IMG/VR virus record: IMGVR_UViG_3300045253_000023
Coordinates: 1 to 64,000 of that record
Source: a virus
Length of the DNA stretch: 64,000 nucleotides
Direction: 5' to 3' (one strand)
Shown: positions 10,601-17,067 of the stretch, piece by piece
How the letters are laid out: each line of letters begins with the position of its first letter
Position numbering within the stretch: the first letter of the stretch is position 1
Program-made: the position numbers and the translations under genes
Notes under the pieces: model-generated
The model's input: only the letters and a program-made list of their open reading frames with translations
Databases searched by the model: none
What the model was told of the DNA's origin: nothing

Positions 10601-11936
10601 CGCAACCAATGTGTACTACTACAACGCATCCGGAAGCAACATCGACTATTCCGCTGTTTCTGGTGGAACACTCGAAGCAACATGGCGTACAGACAAGGGT
10701 CTCGGTAAGTGGAAGGTTGCGAACGGATTCGTTCCACCATTCATTGATGGTATCCCAGGTGTCGGTGACGCAGGTGCATATGTCTCACAGACAGTCAATT
10801 TGTCAAACCCATCTGACAACCTGACAGTGATTCTCGATGTCATGAAGAATCACAACTCATACATCAATGTGTACTACCGTACTGGCGCAGCCAATGATGA
10901 CTTCTTGTTCTCTGGTGCATACAACCAGAGTTCTTTGGACCCATCAATGTTCGTCAACCAGCCAATGAAGCTGAAGTATTTCGGCAAGACAGGCGACGCC
11001 ATCTTCTTGACAGGTAAAGACCCAGCAACTGGCACTATCAATCCACAGATGTCTGTCTCTTCATTCGAGAGTTTGAATGATCAGGCACCATCTCCTGGCG
11101 CCAGCGGCAACCTGCGATACAAGATTCACATCTCTGCTGTCTCTGAGCTCAAGCAGTTCGCTGATGGTTTGACATATGACTCAACAGGCAACATCAACAA
11201 TATCCAAGGATATGGTTCTGATCCAGTTGTTGGATCATTCTACACCAACGTGCAGAATGTGTTCGCAATGTTGGCATCTGACAACTCATTGGAGAACTTG
11301 CCTTCGAACCATCTGCCAAATTGGAGCTCAACAGCGGCATACGCAGTTGGCGACATTGTCAACACTTCCTTTGTCTTCCCAGTATCTGGAAGCCCACAGG
11401 AATTGCAAGACTTCCGTGTTTGGAAGTCCAATGCTCTCATTGCTGATCAGTGGAGCGCAAGTCCAGGAACATACGCAACCAACGACATTGTTGTTGTGCC
11501 AAATGTTCAGGGTCTGCCATATGTTGCATACAAGGCAAATGCTTCGACAGTCGGCACAGATGTCCCAGGCACATCCAGCAAGTGGGATTTGCAGGTCAAC
11601 TCAACCACCAACAATCCAATCCCAGCATTCGGCAAGGGCACCAAGCCAACTGCACTTGGAACAGCATGGACAGAGATTCCAACAATCTCACTGCGTTCAT
11701 CGTTGAAGGTTGAATCTGACTCCAGCTGGAAGCCAATGTCTCACAAGACTCCTGTCACCAGCAATGCAAACTTGGCTGATGGTCAGTTCTATGAGTACAC
11801 CTATGTTCCTGCTGTTGCTCCATCAACTGCGTTCTCGCAATTTGCGGTTCGTGTTGACTTGAGAACATCGCAGACACAGATTTCTCGTTGCTATGTACCT
11901 CAGATCAAGAACTTGCGCGCAATCGCAACACTGTAA
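4671..11936 (+). CDS. Giant DUF4815-type virion structural protein
   Basis: A 2421-residue protein, by far the largest in the window, starting at GTG (4671) behind ATACAGGAATAC. Residues ~20-65 (FNPARAVQARELTQLATILQNQ, then FIFKDNSNVFQAQ) match the start of the DUF4815 family found in large tail proteins of marine T4-like phages. The middle carries a helical stretch near residue 990 (KLEQRIQNLEEYVSLSLLEQ) that may trimerise. Near residue 1340 is a threonine run (QTTTTTTTSS). Trp/Tyr/Gly-Asp modules occur near residues 500-550 and 2220-2300 (NWSSTAAYAVGDIV). It follows gp8, where T4 has gp9/gp10 wedge and fibre-anchor genes, so a baseplate-attached fibre or wedge-spanning role is likely. Confidence 0.8.
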   Translation: MSYQKFGSAAPYYDDFLASNNLLRIMFNPARAVQARELTQLATILQNQVAQLGNFIFKDNSNVFQAQINVSQKKPTCTIQQFAVLYNSGTHTWAPDGSTLVNILPSWIGKTFQNTDPHGSTAASKTITITGFQLPPGALPILFYEFSGADVAATDVFFDSDITGTSVGGITIATNATRSLTAECGEGIIWCRGHFVTIPAQSTIITVDAQDGKTYQVGFTITERVVTSTTEGIGLSLDDPANGSPNANAPGADRYQITPTLTSYDVNDTTVTQDFLNNFAPFVLVENAVVTDDGKNQPQFAAILDIMAKRTYDTNGDFIVDPFTMVLKEVAASVTAKPGHTLDETIAGYPGYDAAFSTAHADYLVSELNPGTAFVRGYEIQTFLTTRILVKKGRDVLGLQDVVVPVNSPFFLVANLSPLGSSIIGSADPDGQGNNLAGSGGAWLNFNHMEEINITSAPNGQGRVLSRARLHSIDRSGGVIRLYIIPGNIPGTPVIPVWGGSHGASYYSEGSLVYYTLGGIAKVYECLNNSGTFNSTIAPPDDSTNWEYIEDIAKFQTPGAVEPIQFQNLSAARSIVSVAQNNNYVNLALDASDPNNVFPIYGSNPIPLIYGVPGTQVVDALPTEMSIGTVYTYTGTVSGGNISFTSNAVSGGTFNAAETDLIVFAYVVSSSVSGATNQLLDPNQITVSGGLTSTVTLGFGSVHVAGHTGLNNGDVVTVALKETRSQIEARTKTLSSVTAQNISIADSSTDLLILSDEDVAHIVSVVQLSNNTDTSFNTAAYGGTGAGRILSNLELIKLSFDNGQRDFYYDYGSVSGFSNLYHSQYKATLAGPTVYQVNYVAYQHESNSNKLFFNKNSYSNLIGSEANLPQYPIYRSPVYGNFDLQKSIDFRRKTSEMGNTLINILMPQQFTVLELPGTTTHYVSRYDVLWVDKTGQFGITNGVPSTNPVEPVPPPNTMTLYTLGIFPYTFNTSNVQIIPHRNARYTMADISKLEQRIQNLEEYVSLSLLEQNANDLQITDPNTGFDSFKSGIFADPFTDNSRANVYDPHYRITGYSANQSATTPVEFWNMPMTVRTGFATTAKVWKDLVTLQPTGVTMLCSSLYATETLNVNPYLFYVWKGGVTLNPAVDTWYDTVWLPTINITEGSWDPPAGFNPNPVIDTIQQNWVGFVPGAAVNVSSLTNVPSGATSVPIDGSLGSSITQQLEQTIAAIGGHWQGGTIIPATPISNGETFRVTSLTGDEISLPPSSTMPNLPGIGLLFQSNGAVANAPLGNNGWNTGLNIPINISSSSTVGDIGGLGSLFQNSSGAAVLSPLFRGVNGFGDTYSKLSVTQTTTTTTTSSLVKHTQQLTSNRIVSTTQEPYMRSRQVNFIATGFRPGMSVVGTLDKKPVTLVVDSRYKTSDGRFVTSPDGTIEGSFFIPQNTFTAGTKLFQLNDSNLDAAGQSAPTSGGSANYTAFGYLITEQQTITTIRSVDVVTTTETTQNVDVNIQVYLDPLAQSFLVSIPGGVFLSSCQLFFATKSGDFSGANDGVTVNGQPLSGYLASVYGSSYPKDVNNSAPMLGQGQLILGPPGSQKVKGVPLSIYLVTMVNGQPTSHIVPFSKVTLYPDQINSNPVVPRFGRTTITWADPIYLNENQEYALVISSSSKEYNVWTATLSKQDIFQHGAANPGQGIAQQAFLGELFESKNSSTWVPNPLTNLAFALYYYQFAASNTVGLADSKKIDDVSFAGKNFTVYNPTSTYDPLSIVFFSWSNSDDGSQPDNTGFFQNLNNTTNPAGQAPASFSGGTTTYNTAFWSQLDPTGGANAYDPVNMQAVRYGSAVTPIIGELSVKGTSTLYQHVFYPTTGGAGFIPTGLTYHPVTNMDINDVSALDFGSSGSVNVEKLVDNASGTTHNYAILATLSSTNPNLTPVLDKQQMRAVLTRNLVHGIDPNLLWGGQNFGDILSTMSGSGIQAAFDLAKLASVVYSPNAVIFVGGATNVYYYNASGSNIDYSAVSGGTLEATWRTDKGLGKWKVANGFVPPFIDGIPGVGDAGAYVSQTVNLSNPSDNLTVILDVMKNHNSYINVYYRTGAANDDFLFSGAYNQSSLDPSMFVNQPMKLKYFGKTGDAIFLTGKDPATGTINPQMSVSSFESLNDQAPSPGASGNLRYKIHISAVSELKQFADGLTYDSTGNINNIQGYGSDPVVGSFYTNVQNVFAMLASDNSLENLPSNHLPNWSSTAAYAVGDIVNTSFVFPVSGSPQELQDFRVWKSNALIADQWSASPGTYATNDIVVVPNVQGLPYVAYKANASTVGTDVPGTSSKWDLQVNSTTNNPIPAFGKGTKPTALGTAWTEIPTISLRSSLKVESDSSWKPMSHKTPVTSNANLADGQFYEYTYVPAVAPSTAFSQFAVRVDLRTSQTQISRCYVPQIKNLRAIATL

Positions 11937-11951
11937 CACCAAGGAACCAAC

Positions 11952-12263
11952 ATGTCGAAGTTTGTCACAAAAGCCATCCGTGATCCATTTTCAAAGGCTG
12001 TCATCTTCACTGACAAGTCAGAGTATGCGCGCGCTCTGATTCGACGCAATCGCTCAATTGAAATTCGTCGCCAGAATGAGGAACATGAGGCCATGAAGAA
12101 GCGAGTCGAAAACCATGATATGTTGCTACGATCACATGGAGAGCTGGCTAATCAACACCAGGACTTGAAAACGCAACATCAGGAACTCAAGGCTCAGTTT
12201 GCAGAGTTGAGAGATATGCTAAGTAAGGTTGCTGCTGACGTCAAGTCAGCCCACAAAGCATAA
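11952..12263 (+). CDS. Coiled-coil protein, possible fibre accessory
   Basis: A 103-residue charged protein. Residues ~38-100 form a long predicted coiled coil (repeated NQHQDLKTQHQELKAQ-type heptads, then a terminal KKxxADVKSAHKA), preceded by a basic Arg-rich stretch (ARALIRRNRSIEIRRQ). It starts 15 bases after the giant structural gene and is followed by a repeat fibre gene. Small coiled-coil proteins at this place can be fibre chaperones or capping subunits, but nothing specific is recognised. A CTAAGTA near its 3' end (12219) lies 68 bases before the next ATG and might be a promoter for that gene. Confidence 0.6.
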   Translation: MSKFVTKAIRDPFSKAVIFTDKSEYARALIRRNRSIEIRRQNEEHEAMKKRVENHDMLLRSHGELANQHQDLKTQHQELKAQFAELRDMLSKVAADVKSAHKA

Positions 12264-12293
12264 CAAGTCGTTACAACCTAGGACACATCACGG

Positions 12294-13784
12294 ATGAGCA
12301 TTCCAAACAGCGCATACTATGCGTCGACAACCAAGACATGGACGAGTCTGGATTCCTATGCCGTCAACGACGTCGTGGTTTACAACCAGAAGCTGTATCA
12401 ATGTTCAGTTACCAGAACAGCAACAGCAACGACACCTGATGTTGACACCTCTCACTGGAATTTCCTGAACAACTATCTGCCTGCACAAGCAGTTGCGACA
12501 GATACATTCAAGACACTTCGCGAAGACATGGATTACCAGTTGCTTGGTACAGGCAACGTTGACTATCGTCTGACCAAAGCAGAGCTGGATGTTCTCAACA
12601 TCCTCAACAACAACTTCGGTGGATACTCTGCGCCACGCACAGGTTTGAATGCTCGCCTGACCACAGATGAAACTGCTATCACAGCCATCTTGGGATTGAC
12701 TGGCGCTCCATACACTGGTTCTGCGCTCAACACAGAAATCACTTCTCTGGAAACCAAGATTGCTAATGTCGTTGGTCAATCTGGTGCACCATACACTGGT
12801 TCTGCGCTTGCAACAACAATCACTTCTTTGCAGACACAGATCACCAATGTCGTTGGTCAATCTGGTGCACCATACACTGGTTCTGCGCTTGCAACAACAA
12901 TTGCTTCTGTTCTTTCGCGACTCACCACAGATGAAGGTGCAATCAATGCAATCTTGGCATTGAGTGGTTCTCCATACACTGGTTCTGCGTTGAAGACAGA
13001 GATTGATGGACTCGAAACCAAGATTGCAAATGTTGTTGCTCAGTCTGGCGCTCCATATACATCGAGCGCATTGGCAACAACACTGACATCATTGCAGACA
13101 CAGATCACCAACGTGGTTGCTCAGTCTGGTGCTCCATATGCTGGTTCCGCAATCGCAACAACACTGACTTCACTTCAGTCTCAATTGACTGCTATCTTGA
13201 GTCAAACTGGTTCGCCATACACTGGTTCTGCAATTGCCACCACGTTGACATCATTGCAGACACAGATCACAGCAATCAATGCCTATGGTTATGCGCGATT
13301 CAAGAATGCTTGGGTCACATCAACCGCATATGCTGTTGGTGATACTGTAACTCAAGGCACATTCTCTTCTGTCTATGTTTGCGCAACTGCACATACATCT
13401 GGAACCTTCGCAACTGATTTGGGCGCGGGCAAGTGGGTGCTGTTCCTTGATCTGACTGGAGCATTCAAGAAGTATCAGATCGTTGCTTCTTCAAGCACAC
13501 CAACATTGGCAGCAACTGCTGGTGGTTCATACTTCCTGGATTCGACTGGTGGTCCAATGACCATCAATCTGCCAACAACACCAACCATCGGCGACCCACC
13601 AATCAACTTCACGCATATTGATGGAGACTTGACTGATGTTGGTAATGCCTTCTCAATCACCATTGCGCATGGATCAAAGAACATCATGGGATTTGCTGAA
13701 GACCTGAAGCTCGACAAGAACAATGTATCATTCACTCTTGTCTATTCTGACACAACTCATGGTTGGAGGATAACCATCCTCTAA
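12294..13784 (+). CDS. Repeat-containing tail fibre protein
   Basis: A 496-residue protein. Residues ~10-52 are a carbohydrate-binding-like module ([20 protein letters not shown], Tyr-Gln-Cys, closing SHW), and a second such module is at ~340-385 ([14 protein letters not shown]...YVCATAH...KWVLF). Between them are seven copies of a ~27-residue unit, SG(A/S)[10 protein letters not shown] followed by a helical [12 protein letters not shown]; one copy is longer by exactly seven residues. The last ~100 residues ([20 protein letters not shown]) resemble the Gly/Ser beta domains of fibre tips. The units look like a shaft alternating short coiled coil with a turn. The stop overlaps the next gene's ATG (TAATG). 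Confidence 0.7.
   Translation: MSIPNSAYYASTTKTWTSLDSYAVNDVVVYNQKLYQCSVTRTATATTPDVDTSHWNFLNNYLPAQAVATDTFKTLREDMDYQLLGTGNVDYRLTKAELDVLNILNNNFGGYSAPRTGLNARLTTDETAITAILGLTGAPYTGSALNTEITSLETKIANVVGQSGAPYTGSALATTITSLQTQITNVVGQSGAPYTGSALATTIASVLSRLTTDEGAINAILALSGSPYTGSALKTEIDGLETKIANVVAQSGAPYTSSALATTLTSLQTQITNVVAQSGAPYAGSAIATTLTSLQSQLTAILSQTGSPYTGSAIATTLTSLQTQITAINAYGYARFKNAWVTSTAYAVGDTVTQGTFSSVYVCATAHTSGTFATDLGAGKWVLFLDLTGAFKKYQIVASSSTPTLAATAGGSYFLDSTGGPMTINLPTTPTIGDPPINFTHIDGDLTDVGNAFSITIAHGSKNIMGFAEDLKLDKNNVSFTLVYSDTTHGWRITIL
12700..13290 (+). repeat. 81-bp coding repeat array in the fibre gene
   Basis: Seven in-frame copies of a unit centred on CCATACACTGGTTCTGC. Copies two and three, starting near 12769 and 12850, are almost identical over 81 bp, which indicates recent unequal duplication. 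The interval before the fourth copy is 21 bp longer. This is a protein-coding repeat, not a CRISPR array. Confidence 0.8.
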
Positions 13785-14560
13785 TGACTAAGCTCTATTC
13801 CTTCTTCCTTCCAATTGGTCCGCAAGGACCAACTGGTCCAGCAGGACCAACAGGTGCCCAGGGTTCAACTGGACCAACGGGTCCGAATGGACCAAATGGA
13901 CCAAATGGACCTCAAGGTGCTCAGGGAACAACTGGTCCTCAAGGCACTCAAGGTGCTACTGGTCCAAATGGTTTGCTTGGTCCGCAGGGCGCGGCTGGTG
14001 CGAATGGTCCGCAGGGCGCGGCTGGTCCAACAGGATCACAAGGAGCAACTGGTGGAACAGGAACAACTGGTCCACAGGGTGCTCAAGGTGCTCAGGGAGC
14101 AACTGGTCCAAATGGTCCAACAGGTGCTACTGGTCCAACAGGATCACAAGGTGCTCAAGGAAATCAAGGATCGATTGGTGCTCAAGGATCACCAGGAACA
14201 CTTGGTCCGCAAGGATTCCAGGGAGCAACTGGTCCTACTGGCGCAACTGGTCCAACAGGTGCTCAAGGTGCCGCTGGTCCAACAGGTGCTCAAGGTGCTC
14301 AAGGAGCAACTGGTCCTCAAGGATTCCAAGGAGTCGCTGGTCCAACAGGTGCTCAAGGTCCAACAGGAGCCGCTGGTCCAACAGGTGTTCAAGGTGCTCA
14401 AGGAGCAACTGGTCCAACAGGTGCTGCAGGCCCAACTGGTCCGCAAGGCTCGTCAGGCGGAACTGGTCCAACAGGCCCAACTGGCCCAACAGGCGGAACT
14501 GGTCCTCAAGGTGCTGTTGGTCCTCAAGGATTCCAAGGCCCAACTGGCCCAACAGGCTAA
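13784..14560 (+). CDS. Collagen-like fibre protein, no C-terminal head
   Basis: A 258-residue protein that is Gly-X-Y almost from residue 12 to its last residue (GPTG, GAQG, GPQG, GATG triplets). The ATG at 13784 is preferred over the in-frame TTG at 13763 for two reasons: it overlaps the upstream stop (TAATG), and the protein then begins [16 protein letters not shown], parallel to [17 protein letters not shown] of the next gene. Collagen triplets in phages form trimeric rods in tail fibres. This copy has no globular trimerisation or receptor domain after the collagen, which is odd. Many Gly-Pro-Thr triplets put Pro in the X position; whether these prolines are hydroxylated is unknown, but a 2OG-Fe(II) oxygenase lies two genes downstream. 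Confidence 0.85.
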   Translation: MTKLYSFFLPIGPQGPTGPAGPTGAQGSTGPTGPNGPNGPNGPQGAQGTTGPQGTQGATGPNGLLGPQGAAGANGPQGAAGPTGSQGATGGTGTTGPQGAQGAQGATGPNGPTGATGPTGSQGAQGNQGSIGAQGSPGTLGPQGFQGATGPTGATGPTGAQGAAGPTGAQGAQGATGPQGFQGVAGPTGAQGPTGAAGPTGVQGAQGATGPTGAAGPTGPQGSSGGTGPTGPTGPTGGTGPQGAVGPQGFQGPTGPTG

Positions 14561-14566
14561 TCTGCA

Positions 14567-15712
14567 ATGACAAAAACGGTGTCCTTCTTCAAGATTGGTA
14601 ACATTGGCCCAATGGGATCGACTGGGCCAACGGGCGCGATTGGGCCATTAGGCTCGGCTGGTCCTGCTGGAACTCAAGGCACTCAAGGCACTCAAGGTTC
14701 AACTGGTTTTGTTGGTTCAACAGGTCCAACAGGACATGCTGGACCAACGGGAACAACAGGTGCTCAAGGACCAACAGGAACTCCAAACGGAACTCAGGGC
14801 GCAGTTGGTCCAACAGGTCCAACTGGTCCTGTCGGTTCGATCGGCCCAACTGGAGCAACTGGCCCTCAGGGATTCGTTGGAAAAGTTGGTCCTCAATCTG
14901 GTGTCCAAGGTCCAACAGGAACTCAGGGTGCCCAAGGATCACAAGGTGCCCAAGGATCACAAGGTGTCAAGGGTGCTCCTGGAGCAACTGGCACTCAAGG
15001 TCCACAAGGAAATGTCGGAACTCAAGGTTCAAGCGGTGGAACGGGCGCTCAAGGACCAACAGGCGCAGCACCAGTCGGACCAGTCGGTTCAATTGGTCCT
15101 CGTGGTCCTCAAGGATTCGCAGGCACAGCACCAGTTGGTGCTCAAGGCCCAGCGTCAGCAGTTACTGGTCCGCAAGGACCAACAGGGTTTGCTGGTCCAA
15201 CAGGCCCAGCATCTGGCGTTCAAGGTGGAACAGGACCAACAGGTCATGCTGGACCAACTGGTTCGGCTGGTCCAACAGGAGCAACTGGTCCCCAAGGAGC
15301 TCAGGGTGCTCGTGGTCCTCAAGGTGCAACTGGCGCGCAAGGCCCAACCAACACATCTACCATCTTCCCTGGCCCAGCCGATGGTTCAACTTTGGTTTTT
15401 GGTTCACTCTCTCCTGGTACATTCTCGAAAGATTCTGGATCATATTCTGCTGTTGGTAGAGTTGGAGGCACAATCACTGGTTATTCATGGTCGTCGACCG
15501 TGATATCGTCAGATAGTGGTTTCTTGACTGCGTCTCCAAATTCTCCAAGCGCATCATCATCAACCATTCACGTTACAGATAAGGTCAAACCAGGAGCTGG
15601 TACAGATAATTTTGGTGTGTTGCATATTGCAGTCACAATCTCATATTCTGTTGGTCCGCCAGCTACAAGTGCGTTCCGTGTACTAAATACAGATTGGCAG
15701 AACCAAAACTAA
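14567..15712 (+). CDS. Collagen-like fibre protein with C-terminal domain
   Basis: A 381-residue protein starting 6 bases after the previous collagen gene and sharing its N-terminal signature (MTKxxSFF...GPxG). Residues ~14-262 are Gly-X-Y repeats with several short interruptions ([33 protein letters not shown]). Residues ~265-381 form a non-collagen domain ([20 protein letters not shown]...[13 protein letters not shown]...[12 protein letters not shown]), probably the receptor-binding or trimerising tip. The pair looks like a tandem duplication in which the first copy lost or never gained a tip. It lies immediately upstream of the prolyl-hydroxylase-like gene, with 19 bases between stop and ATG. 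Confidence 0.85.
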   Translation: MTKTVSFFKIGNIGPMGSTGPTGAIGPLGSAGPAGTQGTQGTQGSTGFVGSTGPTGHAGPTGTTGAQGPTGTPNGTQGAVGPTGPTGPVGSIGPTGATGPQGFVGKVGPQSGVQGPTGTQGAQGSQGAQGSQGVKGAPGATGTQGPQGNVGTQGSSGGTGAQGPTGAAPVGPVGSIGPRGPQGFAGTAPVGAQGPASAVTGPQGPTGFAGPTGPASGVQGGTGPTGHAGPTGSAGPTGATGPQGAQGARGPQGATGAQGPTNTSTIFPGPADGSTLVFGSLSPGTFSKDSGSYSAVGRVGGTITGYSWSSTVISSDSGFLTASPNSPSASSSTIHVTDKVKPGAGTDNFGVLHIAVTISYSVGPPATSAFRVLNTDWQNQN

Positions 15713-15731
15713 TCCAGAGGAATTCTATATC

Positions 15732-16355
15732 ATGTTGATGAAAGACCGTATATTCATGCCACCAGAAAGACCAGAATTCCCAAACTATGTCTTCACGAAA
15801 AACTTCTTGACAATATCAGAATGTGAACGATTGATTGGTGAGTGCGGAGAACATCCAGAACTGAAGTTCGCTGTTATTGGGAATGGAAGCGATGGAGTGT
15901 CTCAAGAAAACCTGGCATATCGAACAGTCAAAGTCAAACATCTTTGGGAAGACAGTTTTGATTGGGTGTATACCAAACTCCATGATGAGATTCTCAAAGT
16001 CAACAAGATTTTTGAATTTGATCTCTCTGGGATTGATGAGAACTTTCAGTTTCTGAGATATGATTCTCAGCCAGAAGGATCGGTCATTCCTCCTGGTCAC
16101 TATGGTTGGCATCAAGACTACGGTGGTGGCCCATACTCTAGGCGCAAGATTTCTGTAGTGGTGAACTTGTCGCCACCTGCAAATTACAAGGGTTGCTCTC
16201 TTGAAATCATGACACACAATGCGTTCACAGTTTCGCATACAGAACCAGGAACAATGATCACGTTTCCTTCATATCTACCACATCATGTGACGGATATCAC
16301 AGAAGGAACCAGATTTGCTTTGGTCACGTGGATATCTGGTCCGCGCTTCAAATGA
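15732..16355 (+). CDS. 2OG-Fe(II) oxygenase, prolyl-4-hydroxylase-like
   Basis: A 207-residue protein of the double-stranded beta-helix dioxygenase fold. The iron-binding triad is visible as H127-x-D129 (GWHQDYGGG) and H184 or H185 (PHHVTD), and the 2-oxoglutarate-binding basic residue as R194 (TRFALVTW), the spacing expected for P4H-type enzymes. An N-terminal PNYVFTKNFLTISECERLI matches the usual start of this family. Such enzymes hydroxylate proline or other residues using O2, Fe(II) and 2-oxoglutarate. Directly following two collagen-like genes in the same orientation, it is a strong candidate to modify them. The ribosome site is CAGAGG; an ATG two codons in (15738) is an alternative start. 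Confidence 0.8.
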   Translation: MLMKDRIFMPPERPEFPNYVFTKNFLTISECERLIGECGEHPELKFAVIGNGSDGVSQENLAYRTVKVKHLWEDSFDWVYTKLHDEILKVNKIFEFDLSGIDENFQFLRYDSQPEGSVIPPGHYGWHQDYGGGPYSRRKISVVVNLSPPANYKGCSLEIMTHNAFTVSHTEPGTMITFPSYLPHHVTDITEGTRFALVTWISGPRFK

Positions 16356-16362
16356 CTAAGTA
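16356..16362 (+). promoter_or_regulatory. Late-promoter-like motif CTAAGTA
   Basis: CTAAGTA begins immediately after the oxygenase stop codon and 44 bases before the ATG of the secreted protein. It has the same motif and spacing as other structural genes here. Confidence 0.55.
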
Positions 16363-16406
16363 GAATCACAATCGCGTATATTCCTAACACATGGACGTAT
16401 CTGAAT

Positions 16407-17024
16407 ATGAAAAATGTAATCCTTGGATTCCTACTCTTGACATTGGTGACTTTGTTTTCTCCAGTGGCTTTTGCAGATGACCAGCCAATCTTTGTTTCGC
16501 AAGCAACAAAAGACATGTCTGGCGACTACTATGCTGTCAGACAGTCAACACTGACTGGCGCAAGCACCGACTTGGCTTCACCAAACAGCGGAGTTGCTCT
16601 TGAAGTATTCCCTGCTGGAGACAGCATCTTCGGTGGCACATTCGTTGGCACCTTTGTTTTCGGTCAGGTGTATCTGGCTGGTTCTCCATGGTTCACATTC
16701 CAAACAGACCATGCTGATCAATTGAATGCTCAGTATCAAACAGCATTCTCCGTTGTCCTCGTAAGTACAACAATGACACCAGCTGGGACCGCAGTCAATG
16801 CGCAACTCGGTGAAGGTACGTTGACTTTTGATCCAGGATCAAATGGCGATGGACATACAGCGGATTTGTTGATGCATTTCGATGCACCATTCACTCTCTA
16901 CGGAACGTCAGTGAATAATGTGAGATTTCGTCTGCATCGCTTCTCAACATCTGCTGTTGATGCATGCTTGCCTGTTGATCAGTTCTCACCAGTTGCACCA
17001 TACGGAACGCTTCCTTGCCATTAA
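16407..17024 (+). CDS. Secreted protein of unknown function with signal peptide
   Basis: A 205-residue protein with a clear Sec signal peptide: MKN, hydrophobic core VILGFLLLTLVTLFSPVAF, and likely cleavage after AFA-D at about residue 24. The mature part is Gly/Thr/Phe-rich and beta-like, with two Cys in the last 20 residues (DACLPVD and the final PCH) that could form a disulphide in the periplasm. It resembles bacterial periplasmic or lipid-bound beta proteins rather than a virion component. Gene context (own late-type promoter, inside the fibre cluster, upstream of the longest fibre) suggests late expression. Possible roles are envelope modification, superinfection exclusion or receptor masking; none is proven. 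Confidence 0.7.
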   Translation: MKNVILGFLLLTLVTLFSPVAFADDQPIFVSQATKDMSGDYYAVRQSTLTGASTDLASPNSGVALEVFPAGDSIFGGTFVGTFVFGQVYLAGSPWFTFQTDHADQLNAQYQTAFSVVLVSTTMTPAGTAVNAQLGEGTLTFDPGSNGDGHTADLLMHFDAPFTLYGTSVNNVRFRLHRFSTSAVDACLPVDQFSPVAPYGTLPCH

Positions 17025-17029
17025 GATAA

Positions 17030-17051
17030 TGATGGGAAGCCCGTCCCATCA
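17030..17051 (+). other. Stem-loop upstream of the long fibre gene
   Basis: An 8-base stem (TGATGGGA with TCCCATCA) with a 6-base loop AGCCCG lies 6 bases after the secreted-protein stop and 16 bases before the long-fibre ATG. There is no T-run. It may slow read-through or shape access to the ribosome site AAGGAAG that follows it. Confidence 0.5.
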
Positions 17052-17067
17052 ACAAGGAAGTTGAAGA

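Noticed and set aside
12700-13290. Regular ~81-bp repeats as a possible CRISPR array
   Set aside because: Repeats are in frame, diverged and without unique spacers; they encode a fibre shaft.
13815-14573. Long overlapping open frames on both strands of the collagen-like genes
   Set aside because: Triplet-repeat DNA leaves several frames open. The Leu/Val/Gln-rich and Cys/Ser/Trp-rich readings are low-complexity shadows.
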